From positions 1 to 64,000 of IMG/VR virus record IMGVR_UViG_3300044712_000998: 64,000 bases of DNA. The stretch is one strand, 5' to 3'. This stretch comes from a virus. The first letter of the stretch is position 1; each line of letters starts with the position of its first letter. The position numbers and the translations under genes were made by a program. The notes under the pieces were generated by a model. It was not told the origin of the DNA and made no database searches. It was given only the letters and a program-made list of their open reading frames with translations. Shown here piece by piece: positions 57,134 to 63,611 of this stretch.

Positions 57134-57274
57134 TTAGCTGCACCCCTTCAAGATGTAGCCGATGATGATCATGATGACAACGAACTCGAACGCCCTCTCC
57201 ATGCAGCCGTCGTCGCCTCCTCCACCACCGCCACCACCTCGGTGATGGTAGTGGTGGTGATGGTGGGTAGCCAT
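57134..57274 (-). CDS. His/Gly-rich membrane microprotein, 46 aa
   Basis: ATG at 57274, sharing one base with the upstream stop (TGATG). The N-terminus has seven His within nine residues (THHHHHYHH), then Arg and eight Gly, then DDGC and a transmembrane helix (about 29-42, FEFVVIMIIIGYIL) with a Cys near the end. His-rich tracts can bind nickel, zinc or copper. The His and Gly codons are complementary, so the DNA forms an imperfect hairpin (about 57215-57271). Very unusual for a phage; function unknown. Confidence 0.5.
   Translation of the reverse strand: MATHHHHHYHHRGGGGGGGGDDGCMERAFEFVVIMIIIGYILKGCS
57215..57271. repeat. Inverted triplet-rich tract coding poly-His and poly-Gly
   Basis: CCACC-type repeats on the left and GGTGG-type repeats on the right are imperfect complements and could form a hairpin in DNA or mRNA. 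On the minus strand the first arm encodes the His run and the second the Gly run. Triplet-like purity suggests expansion or an inverted duplication by polymerase slippage. Confidence 0.5.
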
Positions 57275-57534
57275 CAGCGACGCTTCTTCTTCTTGGTCTT
57301 CACCCCGAGACACCGAGCGCTGTACGACTTCGCACTGCTCCCATCTCTTGTGATCCCGGCACCACTGATCGAAAAGCTGGTGTGAGCAATCTCGTTCATG
57401 AGGTACTCGCGGTGTTCGGGGACCGCGTACGTGATCCGAAACGTCATCGGAACCACGACGATCTCTGTCTTCGTGGCTGGATCCCGCAGCGACGCCCGGA
57501 ACGCTCTGTTCCCTGGGTTCCCACGAGAAGTCAT
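57274..57534 (-). CDS. Small basic protein, 86 aa
   Basis: A Ser/Arg/Lys-rich protein with a beta middle (KTEIVVVPMTFRITYAVP) and a very basic end (KTKKKKRR). It overlaps its upstream neighbour by four bases. Candidate nucleic-acid-binding protein; the basic tail could bind DNA or RNA. No family recognised. Confidence 0.45.
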   Translation of the reverse strand: MTSRGNPGNRAFRASLRDPATKTEIVVVPMTFRITYAVPEHREYLMNEIAHTSFSISGAGITRDGSSAKSYSARCLGVKTKKKKRR

Positions 57535-57770
57535 GTGGCCTCCGGCTTGAGCTTCTTGAGGACCTCCTGAATGGACTTCCGATCGACGATCCCCTGCAGT
57601 ACCTCAATATCGATATACCGCCCTGATTTCATAGCTAACGCGTAAGCGGCGGCATCGTTGCTCTCGGCCCGACGTACCGCGGTCTCAGAGGCCTGAACAA
57701 CGAACAGGTTATCGGCAGCCACCACGGTTCCCGTGGTGACATCGATAACGCAGAGAACCTTCTTGCTCAT
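57531..57770 (-). CDS. Hypothetical protein, 79 aa
   Basis: An alpha/beta protein: VLCVIDVTTGTVVAADN forms strands, followed by Ala/Glu-rich helices. ATGA overlaps occur at both ends. It carries no motif. Soluble and cytoplasmic by composition. Confidence 0.45.
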   Translation of the reverse strand: MSKKVLCVIDVTTGTVVAADNLFVVQASETAVRRAESNDAAAYALAMKSGRYIDIEVLQGIVDRKSIQEVLKKLKPEAT

Positions 57771-58108
57771 GCCTTCTTCCAGGCTGTCTTCTCTTTGTTC
57801 AGGAACTCCACGATCTGGATACGATAGAGCTCCCTGGGGACCTTGTAGCTCCGAGGAGCGAGGTCCCAGCGGAGCCCGTTGTTGTCCCAGCCCGCCTTGA
57901 CGAAGACCTTGTCGAGCGTCTGGAGACCAGGCTTGACCCCGTAGCCGTAGGCATCTAGGAGCGCGAGCCCAGCGATGAAGTGGTCCAAGGCTTCACGGGC
58001 ATGCCTGACGGAGTCCCGCATGTCGAGACCTTCGAACGCGTTGATCGTGACCAGCAAGGACTTCAGGCCGCCTTCGACCAGCGACCTCGTCAGCTTCTCG
58101 GGGGTCAT
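57767..58108 (-). CDS. Hypothetical helical protein, 113 aa
   Basis: A mostly helical protein (LVEGGLKSLLVTINAFEGL, ARHAREAL-type, LLDAYGYG) with an aromatic/basic C-terminal part (WDLAPRSYKVPREL). It overlaps both neighbours by four bases. I recognise no domain. It belongs to the small early-type gene series. Confidence 0.5.
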   Translation of the reverse strand: MTPEKLTRSLVEGGLKSLLVTINAFEGLDMRDSVRHAREALDHFIAGLALLDAYGYGVKPGLQTLDKVFVKAGWDNNGLRWDLAPRSYKVPRELYRIQIVEFLNKEKTAWKKA

Positions 58109-58383
58109 GGCTTCGTCAGCTCGACGAGTTCAAGCCCGACGGCCCCGTTCTTGAACGATCTCCGATCCGCTGCGGTCACCTTCTTGCGGGCCATATTGAA
58201 CTCTGGCAGATCGTCGTTGACGATATCCGGTTCATGGTCTTCGGCGAGATGATGCCGCTCGAACAGATGCAGGATGTCGTCTTCGCTTGCCTCAGGGTGT
58301 ACCTCGACAAGGAAGAACCGGTTCTCCACTCGCTTCTGTTCGATCCAGATCAACTTGCCTTTCGGCTTCTTGGGTTTCGCCAT
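58105..58383 (-). CDS. Small basic/acidic protein, 92 aa
   Basis: GGAGG precedes the ATG. A Lys-rich N-terminus (MAKPKKPKGKLIW) leads into a beta strand region, then acidic and helical segments (EDDILHLFERHHLAEDH) and a basic end. No motif beyond a His-containing helix. Function unknown. Confidence 0.5.
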   Translation of the reverse strand: MAKPKKPKGKLIWIEQKRVENRFFLVEVHPEASEDDILHLFERHHLAEDHEPDIVNDDLPEFNMARKKVTAADRRSFKNGAVGLELVELTKP

Positions 58384-58392
58384 ATGGGCCTC

Positions 58393-58647
58393 CTATCTAT
58401 CTCGCACTTTAACGGTTATCACGATCTCGGTTTCACCACGGACGCGGTGAACAGAACTCAGCGGGGCGCAGTCATCACAGAGATTACCGGGGCCGCAGGT
58501 CTCCCCGTGCCCCATGGTGCGCCTGCAGCCAGCGGGGTTCCCCTCCGGCGGCCTGTAATCTCGACCACAGGCGTCGCAAAGGTGTCCAGGACAGCAGGTC
58601 TCCCCGTGCCCCAGAGTACGGCCACAACCCTCTGGTCGTAAGCTCAT
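58393..58647 (-). CDS. Tandem zinc-finger microprotein (internal duplication)
   Basis: An 84-residue protein in which the same zinc motif appears twice: Cys8, His14, Cys18/19, Cys24, Cys27 and then Cys41, His47, Cys51, Cys57, Cys60, each with a shared GHGET and PGxLCDxC. This is a clear internal duplication. Each unit could bind one zinc ion and contact DNA, RNA or protein. AAGGA precedes the ATG. It overlaps its downstream neighbour's start by four bases. Confidence 0.6.
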   Translation of the reverse strand: MSLRPEGCGRTLGHGETCCPGHLCDACGRDYRPPEGNPAGCRRTMGHGETCGPGNLCDDCAPLSSVHRVRGETEIVITVKVRDR

Positions 58648-58895
58648 GCGGTGTCCTTCCCGAAGTAGTGCAGGGCAGCCTGCAGGTTTGAAAACGGTGA
58701 CGCGATCCGGTTGACCTTGTAGAGCCCTCCAGACCAGCCGTTGCGATCGGCAAAGATAGGCCCGGCCCCAGCTACGTATATCTCCAAGGCGACATCGGTT
58801 CGCTGCATCTGTTCCTCAGGGGTCCCCGGCTTGAGCTCTTTCCCAGGCATGGCGACAACGGTGACCTGGTGGCCTCGGAACTGGGCTACCGGCAT
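58644..58895 (-). CDS. Hypothetical protein, 83 aa
   Basis: I choose ATG 58895 (MPVAQFRGHQV), with a GGGGC-type weak ribosome site and a 10-base overlap with the upstream gene. The protein is mixed alpha/beta with a Gly/Trp-rich middle (DRNGWSGGLYKVNRI). No family recognised. Confidence 0.45.
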   Translation of the reverse strand: MPVAQFRGHQVTVVAMPGKELKPGTPEEQMQRTDVALEIYVAGAGPIFADRNGWSGGLYKVNRIASPFSNLQAALHYFGKDTA

Positions 58896-59131
58896 CGCCG
58901 CCCCAGCTTCAGCTTGGGGTACGCCGTGGTGCCCAGCTTGGGCTTCCTGTACAGCTTCAGGATCTCGGCGTCGACGTACTCGATCTCGTCCTGGGACCAT
59001 TCATAGTCGGGGTCATAGCAGCCCCGGTCCGGATCCCAGTACAGGATATCGAGGATGTTCTGGATCACGGGCTCCACCTTGGCCTTGAAGGCCCGGAGCT
59101 CCTTGAGCTCGATCTCCTCAGCTTCGGTCAT
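58886..59131 (-). CDS. Hypothetical acidic protein, 81 aa
   Basis: An acidic N-terminal helix (EAEEIELKELRAFKAKVEP) is followed by a Tyr/Asp-rich segment (DPDRGCYDPDYEW) and a basic tail. The composition suggests a DNA-mimic or protein-binding microprotein but nothing specific. Its end overlaps the next gene by 10 bases. Confidence 0.45.
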   Translation of the reverse strand: MTEAEEIELKELRAFKAKVEPVIQNILDILYWDPDRGCYDPDYEWSQDEIEYVDAEILKLYRKPKLGTTAYPKLKLGRRCR

Positions 59132-59286
59132 GTGTCCTTCCTAGGCCTGTCGCGTAACCGGACGGCCTGCTTGTACGTGATGTTCTGGGCCCCATTGGGC
59201 AGCCGCTTCGGCCAGCGCTGCAGCACCGAGATATTGCTACAGGCAATGATCACGACGTCGCCGTGCTTCGTGATCCGACAGGTCAT
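59128..59286 (-). CDS. Small protein, 52 aa
   Basis: I choose ATG 59286 (MTCRITKHGDVV), which overlaps the upstream stop by four bases and has GGAG 8 bases upstream. A short beta protein (DVVIIACSNISVL) with a Lys/Arg-rich end. Unknown; kept because of the coupling and ribosome site. Confidence 0.4.
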   Translation of the reverse strand: MTCRITKHGDVVIIACSNISVLQRWPKRLPNGAQNITYKQAVRLRDRPRKDT

Positions 59287-59477
59287 CCGAGGAGCTCCAG
59301 AGCAGCTGCCATGCGGCGCCGGTAGTCGTGCTTCCACTCCTCGGGGATCTCATCCCACCCTCTGGTGGCGATACGCTTACCACCCACGTCAGGGCAGTCC
59401 CACCAGCGACGGCACGCCGCCTCGATCTTGGCCCGGTTGTCGTTCGGGCAGTGGTTCTCGGGTTCCGGGTTAGCCAT
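59283..59477 (-). CDS. Small hypothetical protein, 64 aa
   Basis: GAGGCGAA precedes the ATG. The protein contains two Cys, several Trp (RRWWDCP) and an Arg-rich C-terminus. No domain is recognised. It overlaps the next gene by four bases. Confidence 0.45.
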   Translation of the reverse strand: MANPEPENHCPNDNRAKIEAACRRWWDCPDVGGKRIATRGWDEIPEEWKHDYRRRMAAALELLG

Positions 59478-59495
59478 TTCGCCTCGCTTTCTGTG

Positions 59496-59681
59496 TTAGT
59501 CGGTATTGAAGCCGAGCCAGAGATCCCGAAGCCGTTGCCCCTGCAGGATCTCCGGGAACTTCTTGGCTAATCTGACCATGTCTTCCCGCTCCGCTACGGA
59601 ACCGTGTCTCCACCGGAGCCACTGGTTCCGTAGCGGAGCGAAGATATCGAGATCTCTGGCAGGAGCCGGGGCTCGGTCCAT
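59496..59681 (-). CDS. Small helical protein containing an inverted repeat, 61 aa
   Basis: AAGG precedes the ATG. The protein is helical and Arg/Leu-rich (LRNQWLRWRHGSVAERE). The coding sequence holds a perfect 17-bp inverted repeat (59587-59640), which would fold the mRNA into a strong stem. Either the protein or the structure, or both, may be functional. No family recognised. Confidence 0.45.
   Translation of the reverse strand: MDRAPAPARDLDIFAPLRNQWLRWRHGSVAEREDMVRLAKKFPEILQGQRLRDLWLGFNTD
59587..59640. repeat. Perfect 17-bp inverted repeat
   Basis: Arms at 59587-59603 (CGCTCCGCTACGGAACC) and 59624-59640 (GGTTCCGTAGCGGAGCG) are exact reverse complements separated by 20 bases. This is by far the strongest hairpin I see in the window and it lies inside a small gene. 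No T-run follows on either strand, so a terminator is unlikely. Candidate uses: RNA processing site, protein-binding stem or recombination target. Confidence 0.6.
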
Positions 59682-59687
59682 GGTGCC

Positions 59688-60278
59688 TTACGTGTAGACC
59701 TCGATATGCTGGCTGGCCTCGACGAGCTCCTCCGAGGTAAACCCGATCAGGGCCGCGACGAGCTCAGTCACGGAGTTCTTCTGGCACCCCCAGTCACCCT
59801 TCGCGAACGCCTTGACCACGGCGACGCGATCCACGGTCCTGGGCTCCGCGATCTTCCTCTTGAGCTCGTCCTGCATCTTGACCCGCTTCTCCGCGAGACC
59901 GTCCGAGATGTCCTTGATGCCCTCGATGTGCTCGAACAGGGCGTATACCACCTTGGTCTGATCGACCAGGTTCCAGTCCCTGCCGCATGGCCAGTTCCTG
60001 TCAGTGATCGACGGCTTCCCGACGATGGCTGACGCAATCTGGAGCCGGTGACTACCGACCCCGATGTCATCCCAGATCTTCCGGTTATAGCTACCGCCAT
60101 CCCGATGCTTCAGGAACACCGACTTGTCGTCGTCGACCGTCACGGTGTAGACGTGGGTGACGCCTTCACGGATCTGGAATCCGAACAACTTGATCTCCGA
60201 TCTGACGTCGAAAATGACGGCGTCGCCCTTGGCGAGCACGTTGGAGCCGAGCTCCTTGGAGTTCCGGTAGACGGGCAC
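59688..60278 (-). CDS. Hypothetical protein with GCQ module, paralogous to 63129-63611
   Basis: A 196-residue protein. Its C-terminal part (VVKAFAKGDWGCQKNSVTEL) matches the C-terminus of the protein at 63129-63611 (EFFRKNNFGCQNGAAQSL), and both have a conserved KGD/HGD-V-x-F start and an RD-W/Y segment after a Trp-Pro. This supports a divergent duplicated family. It could be a small regulatory or DNA-binding protein. No name is known to me. Confidence 0.5.
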   Translation of the reverse strand: MPVYRNSKELGSNVLAKGDAVIFDVRSEIKLFGFQIREGVTHVYTVTVDDDKSVFLKHRDGGSYNRKIWDDIGVGSHRLQIASAIVGKPSITDRNWPCGRDWNLVDQTKVVYALFEHIEGIKDISDGLAEKRVKMQDELKRKIAEPRTVDRVAVVKAFAKGDWGCQKNSVTELVAALIGFTSEELVEASQHIEVYT

Positions 60279-60280
60279 AG

Positions 60281-60481
60281 TTACCTCTTCTGTTTTAGTT
60301 GTTTGATGTCCTTGACGAGCTGTTCGATCACCTGAGCAGCGGTTTCCAGAAGTACCCGGTCAGCGGCCTGGATCCCAGTGTTGTTCTTCATGAACCGCAG
60401 TGCACCGGGAACAGCTTCGACGCGAATACTGACGGCCTCGAGCTGTTCGGAACCGTCAGGGTTGCCGTCGGGAGTACTCAC
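60281..60481 (-). CDS. Small helical protein, 66 aa
   Basis: GTG start at 60481 with GGAGG five bases upstream; the start overlaps the upstream stop as GTGA. The chain has an acidic beginning and a Leu/Ala/Lys-rich helix (AADRVLLETAAQVIEQLVKD) ending QKR. Likely a coiled-coil partner. No family recognised. Confidence 0.45.
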   Translation of the reverse strand: MSTPDGNPDGSEQLEAVSIRVEAVPGALRFMKNNTGIQAADRVLLETAAQVIEQLVKDIKQLKQKR

Positions 60482-60654
60482 TGGTCCTCCTTGATCTGGA
60501 AATATGGCATCTTCTGAAACGTCAGCGCTTCAGGGAGATGCGTCCAAAAGGTGGCCCGGTTAGCCAGTGGATTCCTGAACTGCCAGGCGATCCCAGCCAC
60601 AACGACATACATGAGAACTGGGATCAGTACCCCTAGAACGAGAATAGATTTCAT
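60478..60654 (-). CDS. Single-helix membrane microprotein, 58 aa
   Basis: I choose ATG 60654 (MKSILVLGV), which overlaps the upstream stop by four bases (ATGA); an in-frame ATG at 60672 would overlap more. A transmembrane helix occupies residues 3-24 (SILVLGVLIPVLMYVVVAGI), followed by an aromatic/basic tail. One of several anchored microproteins here. Confidence 0.5.
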   Translation of the reverse strand: MKSILVLGVLIPVLMYVVVAGIAWQFRNPLANRATFWTHLPEALTFQKMPYFQIKEDQ

Positions 60655-61655
60655 GCGGTCTCCCCGACCCACTCAATGTGGGTATAGATGCCACGTTCAT
60701 CTTCACGGCAGAGGTGGTAGCGGTGAGTGAACCGATAACGACCTGGCTTGCACTTCACGACGTCGACATCCATGTGGGGACGATCCTTCATCATGGCTTC
60801 GAGACCGTTCTTCAGCGCTAGCTGCCTATCCGTGATGCCGTAGCCCCAGAAGTCGGTGCAGACGTTGGCGACCGGCTTGCGGCCCCTGACACAGTCCGAG
60901 GCCCCCATGACGAACTTGGTGCCTGCTTTGTTCATCTGGTACATCCGGCACGAGCAGTTCCCGATGTTCATCTCGATGTAGCCCTGCTTGGCGTACTCCT
61001 CGGTGCAGTTCTTACGGCCCCACAGGAAGTTGATGCTCTTCTCCGCCGAGTACCGATCTTTGATCTCATCAAACAGCGAGCTGAAGTGGTTGGCCACTAC
61101 CATCTCACCGCTTGGGATGTTGATCTCAACGCTGTACGGCAGCTTCGGGTCGATGGGACACTCATCCAACTCGACGTGACGGAAGTCCTTCAGTGACCCA
61201 GGGTGCTGGTACTGCAGCGGCTTCAGGGTGTTCCCCTTCATCTCGATGATGCTACTGGACTCACCACAGGCCCAGCACCGCAGCACTTCGCAGCCGATCA
61301 GCTCGATCGTCTCGCCGGCCTTGTGCTTGTCGATCAGCTCCTGGACAACCGGTGGCTGCATGACCCAGAGCCTTCCGACCATCGCGTGGACAATGGATTC
61401 CACGAGATGCTCGTGGTACCACTTCTCCTTGGAGTCACTCATCCCATGCTTGTGGGCCGCGATGACTTTGAACTGTCCGAGGCCCATGATGTAAGGCTTG
61501 AGGAGAGCTTCACAGGCGTCGTATCGAGCACTGAACCAGGCCTGCGCCTCCTTTTCATTGGCAGGCCGGGTGGCACGGTCAGCCTGGCAGAGCAGGTTCC
61601 GTTCTTCGGTCGTGAGATTCACCCAGTTCTCAATGTTTGGGAGTACGGCTGTCAT
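60651..61655 (-). CDS. Hypothetical protein, 334 aa, with Cys pairs
   Basis: I choose ATG 61655 (MTAVLPNIENWV), preceded by GGAGGAT; the longer open frame is Arg/Ser-rich shadow. The protein has several Cys in spaced pairs (CEVLRCWACG, NCSCRM) that could bind zinc, and a His/Glu-rich middle (HKHGMSDSKEKWYHEH). The C-terminus is beta-rich. I recognise no family; it is the largest gene in the right-hand region apart from those at 49.4 and 53.7 kb. Confidence 0.5.
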   Translation of the reverse strand: MTAVLPNIENWVNLTTEERNLLCQADRATRPANEKEAQAWFSARYDACEALLKPYIMGLGQFKVIAAHKHGMSDSKEKWYHEHLVESIVHAMVGRLWVMQPPVVQELIDKHKAGETIELIGCEVLRCWACGESSSIIEMKGNTLKPLQYQHPGSLKDFRHVELDECPIDPKLPYSVEINIPSGEMVVANHFSSLFDEIKDRYSAEKSINFLWGRKNCTEEYAKQGYIEMNIGNCSCRMYQMNKAGTKFVMGASDCVRGRKPVANVCTDFWGYGITDRQLALKNGLEAMMKDRPHMDVDVVKCKPGRYRFTHRYHLCREDERGIYTHIEWVGETA

Positions 61656-61689
61656 GGAGTATCCTCCGATGTTGTGGTGATAGACGGGT

Positions 61690-62280
61690 TCATGACATCC
61701 TGATGACCTGGCGACCCAGGCACTTCCCGTTGAGGACCACCGCGTAACCCGCGGTGCCGCTGAGGAACCTGATGTCATCGTACCAGTAGAGCGTCGCCAT
61801 GGGGTTCTTGTCGAGGAGCTCCAGGATCTTGGGATCCGTGCGTCCCTTGAGGTACTCCTCACGGGTGATCTTCGTGGATCTCCCCTGAACACCGGGATGC
61901 AGCTTACCCTGGCGCTCCCAGGCTGCGATACGGTCGTGCTCAGCGATCTCCTCGGGAGTGGGCTCCCGGTACACCAGCATGGGCTCCGGTACTCCGGCTG
62001 CTTGCATAAAGGAGTTCTCCTCGGCGGTCAGGATGGCTCTGAGATCCGCTGTCGGGAAGCCGCCAGCGATCTTAGGCATCTGGATCCGGTCGAACCGGAT
62101 CTCATACCTCGGCGGCTGAGCCGCCCAGGGATACCTGATGAAGATGGCATTGGCTACATGAGCCCAGTGCTTGCGACGCCAGAACGAACCGGGCCCATGG
62201 AGAGCCCGGTTCCTGGCATGCCTGTACTTACCGTACAGCCTGGCGTGAAGGCCGTACTCGATACCTGCGGTAGTCTTCAT
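61690..62280 (-). CDS. Hypothetical protein, 196 aa
   Basis: GGAGG precedes the ATG. The N-terminal 55 residues are Arg/His/Tyr-rich (GLHARLYGKYRHARNRAL, WRRKHWAHVANAIFI). A middle alpha/beta part is followed by a C-terminal strand region (MATLYWYDDIRFLSGTAG). No motif points to a function. Possibly a nucleic-acid or membrane-associated protein by its basic start. Confidence 0.5.
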   Translation of the reverse strand: MKTTAGIEYGLHARLYGKYRHARNRALHGPGSFWRRKHWAHVANAIFIRYPWAAQPPRYEIRFDRIQMPKIAGGFPTADLRAILTAEENSFMQAAGVPEPMLVYREPTPEEIAEHDRIAAWERQGKLHPGVQGRSTKITREEYLKGRTDPKILELLDKNPMATLYWYDDIRFLSGTAGYAVVLNGKCLGRQVIRMS

Positions 62281-62522
62281 GGGCCTCCTTTAGCTCGGGC
62301 TTCAACTTCAGCGATGATGAGCATCGCCACGGAGTACCTCTCCAGGAGCTCCCCGTACGTCAGGGGCTCTCCTGTGGCTGGATCCCTACAACAGAACTCA
62401 TTGGGGCTATGGTCGCCACCGTGTGGGCGCGGCGCCATAGCCTTGATGAGTTCCCGTTGAAACGCTATCGCTGGATCAGTTCCCGGTGGCCACGGGAGTG
62501 CAGGCATCGGCTTGTCTGGCAC
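62277..62522 (-). CDS. Small protein, 81 aa
   Basis: I choose GTG 62522, which has GAGGAGG four bases upstream; an in-frame ATG at 62507 has no site. The protein has a Pro-rich beginning, a central Cys pair (EFCCRDPATGEPL) and a helical end. It overlaps the upstream gene by 47 bases. Family unknown. Confidence 0.4.
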   Translation of the reverse strand: MPDKPMPALPWPPGTDPAIAFQRELIKAMAPRPHGGDHSPNEFCCRDPATGEPLTYGELLERYSVAMLIIAEVEARAKGGP

Positions 62523-62754
62523 GCGGCCTCCTCGGGGGACGGAAGGTGACCCGCTTGATGAGCCGCTGCTTGAGATGCTCCAGGGCTCCGATGATCGCTT
62601 CAGCCGGAGTCGCAGCGCTGCAGTGCCTCCCACCACGGTAGTTATCGGCCTTGTGCTTGGGATACGTTACCGTGCATCGCCATTCCTCACGGCCAGGCAG
62701 CTTGCGGACCCGAACCGTGATCCGGTCGCGCCAGTGGCTTACAGCCGCTGACAT
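62476..62754 (-). CDS. Small basic protein, 92 aa
   Basis: An Arg/Lys/Trp-rich protein (SHWRDRITVRVRKLPGREEW) with beta strands and an Ala-rich helix, ending basic. It overlaps the downstream and upstream genes (47 and 16 bases). The start has no strong ribosome site. Candidate DNA-binding microprotein. Confidence 0.4.
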   Translation of the reverse strand: MSAAVSHWRDRITVRVRKLPGREEWRCTVTYPKHKADNYRGGRHCSAATPAEAIIGALEHLKQRLIKRVTFRPPRRPRARQADACTPVATGN

Positions 62755-62930
62755 GCTGGGAGCTCGTTGTACTGCCGCCTGAGCTCTTCGTAACGCTGTT
62801 TGAGCTCGTCGTGCACCTTGTCGGCACGGTCCAAGGCCTCGAAGGCTTCCTTGGCGTGGACGTGCTCGCAGTCCTTCCCGCGAGGCCAGATCTTCAACAT
62901 GGCCTCGCGGGCCTCTTGTATCGCGTTCAT
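62739..62930 (-). CDS. Small helical protein, 63 aa
   Basis: I choose ATG 62930 (MNAIQEAREAML), with GGAGG upstream and an ATGA overlap with the upstream gene; the longer frame is shadow. The protein is a Glu/Arg/Leu-rich helix (RADKVHDELKQRYEELRRQ). Probably a coiled coil. No family recognised. Confidence 0.45.
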   Translation of the reverse strand: MNAIQEAREAMLKIWPRGKDCEHVHAKEAFEALDRADKVHDELKQRYEELRRQYNELPACQRL

Positions 62931-63127
62931 GCGTCGTCCTCCTTCCTGTGCTCCAGCTTGAACCGAACCGGTACGGCCGCGATGATATCCTTGACGATGA
63001 TGATGTGGCCGCACCTCGGACAGATCACGGTAACGGTTCCCTGGATGACGACGCCACAGGCGACGTCGACACCGATGTCCTCGGTGTACTTGCAGGTCTG
63101 GCAGTCGAACTTCAGGAGGACGTTCAT
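62927..63127 (-). CDS. Zinc-ribbon microprotein, 66 aa
   Basis: I choose ATG 63127 (MNVLLKFDCQTC); only a weak AGGT precedes it. Cys9/Cys12 and Cys36/Cys39 (CQTC, CPRCGH) form a likely zinc ribbon, followed by a basic end. This is one of at least seven zinc microproteins between 51 and 64 kb. Ribbons like this often bind RNA polymerase or nucleic acid. Confidence 0.55.
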   Translation of the reverse strand: MNVLLKFDCQTCKYTEDIGVDVACGVVIQGTVTVICPRCGHIIIVKDIIAAVPVRFKLEHRKEDDA

Positions 63128-63128
63128 G

Positions 63129-63611
63129 TTACCTGGCCGATCTGGTCTCCGGCAGGATACTGGTGATCTTGACGGAGCAACCGAAGTAGGCCTCCATGAG
63201 GCTCTGTGCCGCCCCGTTCTGGCACCCGAAGTTGTTCTTCCTGAAGAACTCGACGACCTCGGCAAAACGAGCCGGGAGCTTGCGCCTCCGGCAGTACTCC
63301 TTCGTAGTCGGACGAGCGTTGTGCTTCTTGATCTTGTCGAACAGGAGCCTGACAAGCCTGGTCAACGCCGCGTAGTCCCGGTTGTGCGACCCCGGCCAGC
63401 CCGATGAGTCATCCGTGTAGTACCCATAAGCTTCCTGTGCAATCGCACCACGGCCGAGCTTCAGCATATCGAATATCTTGCAGTTCGGTCCGTACGGGTT
63501 CTCGAGGTGCTCGGTACAGACTCGGTACTGGACCTCCTGTCCGTCCACGATGAACTTGACCAGGTCACCATGCTTCAGCGTACGCCTCGGAGCGGCGCAG
63601 TACGTGGCCAT
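63129..63611 (-). CDS. Hypothetical protein with GCQ module, 160 aa
   Basis: I choose ATG 63611 (MATYCAAPRRTL), sharing a base with the upstream stop (TAATG). It starts with LKHGDLVKFIVDGQEV and ends with a domain containing NNFGCQNGAAQSL, matching the protein at 59688-60278 (DWGCQKNSVTEL). A Lys/Arg-rich section lies between. Divergent paralogues in one accessory region suggest duplication and diversification. Function unknown. Confidence 0.5.
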   Translation of the reverse strand: MATYCAAPRRTLKHGDLVKFIVDGQEVQYRVCTEHLENPYGPNCKIFDMLKLGRGAIAQEAYGYYTDDSSGWPGSHNRDYAALTRLVRLLFDKIKKHNARPTTKEYCRRRKLPARFAEVVEFFRKNNFGCQNGAAQSLMEAYFGCSVKITSILPETRSAR

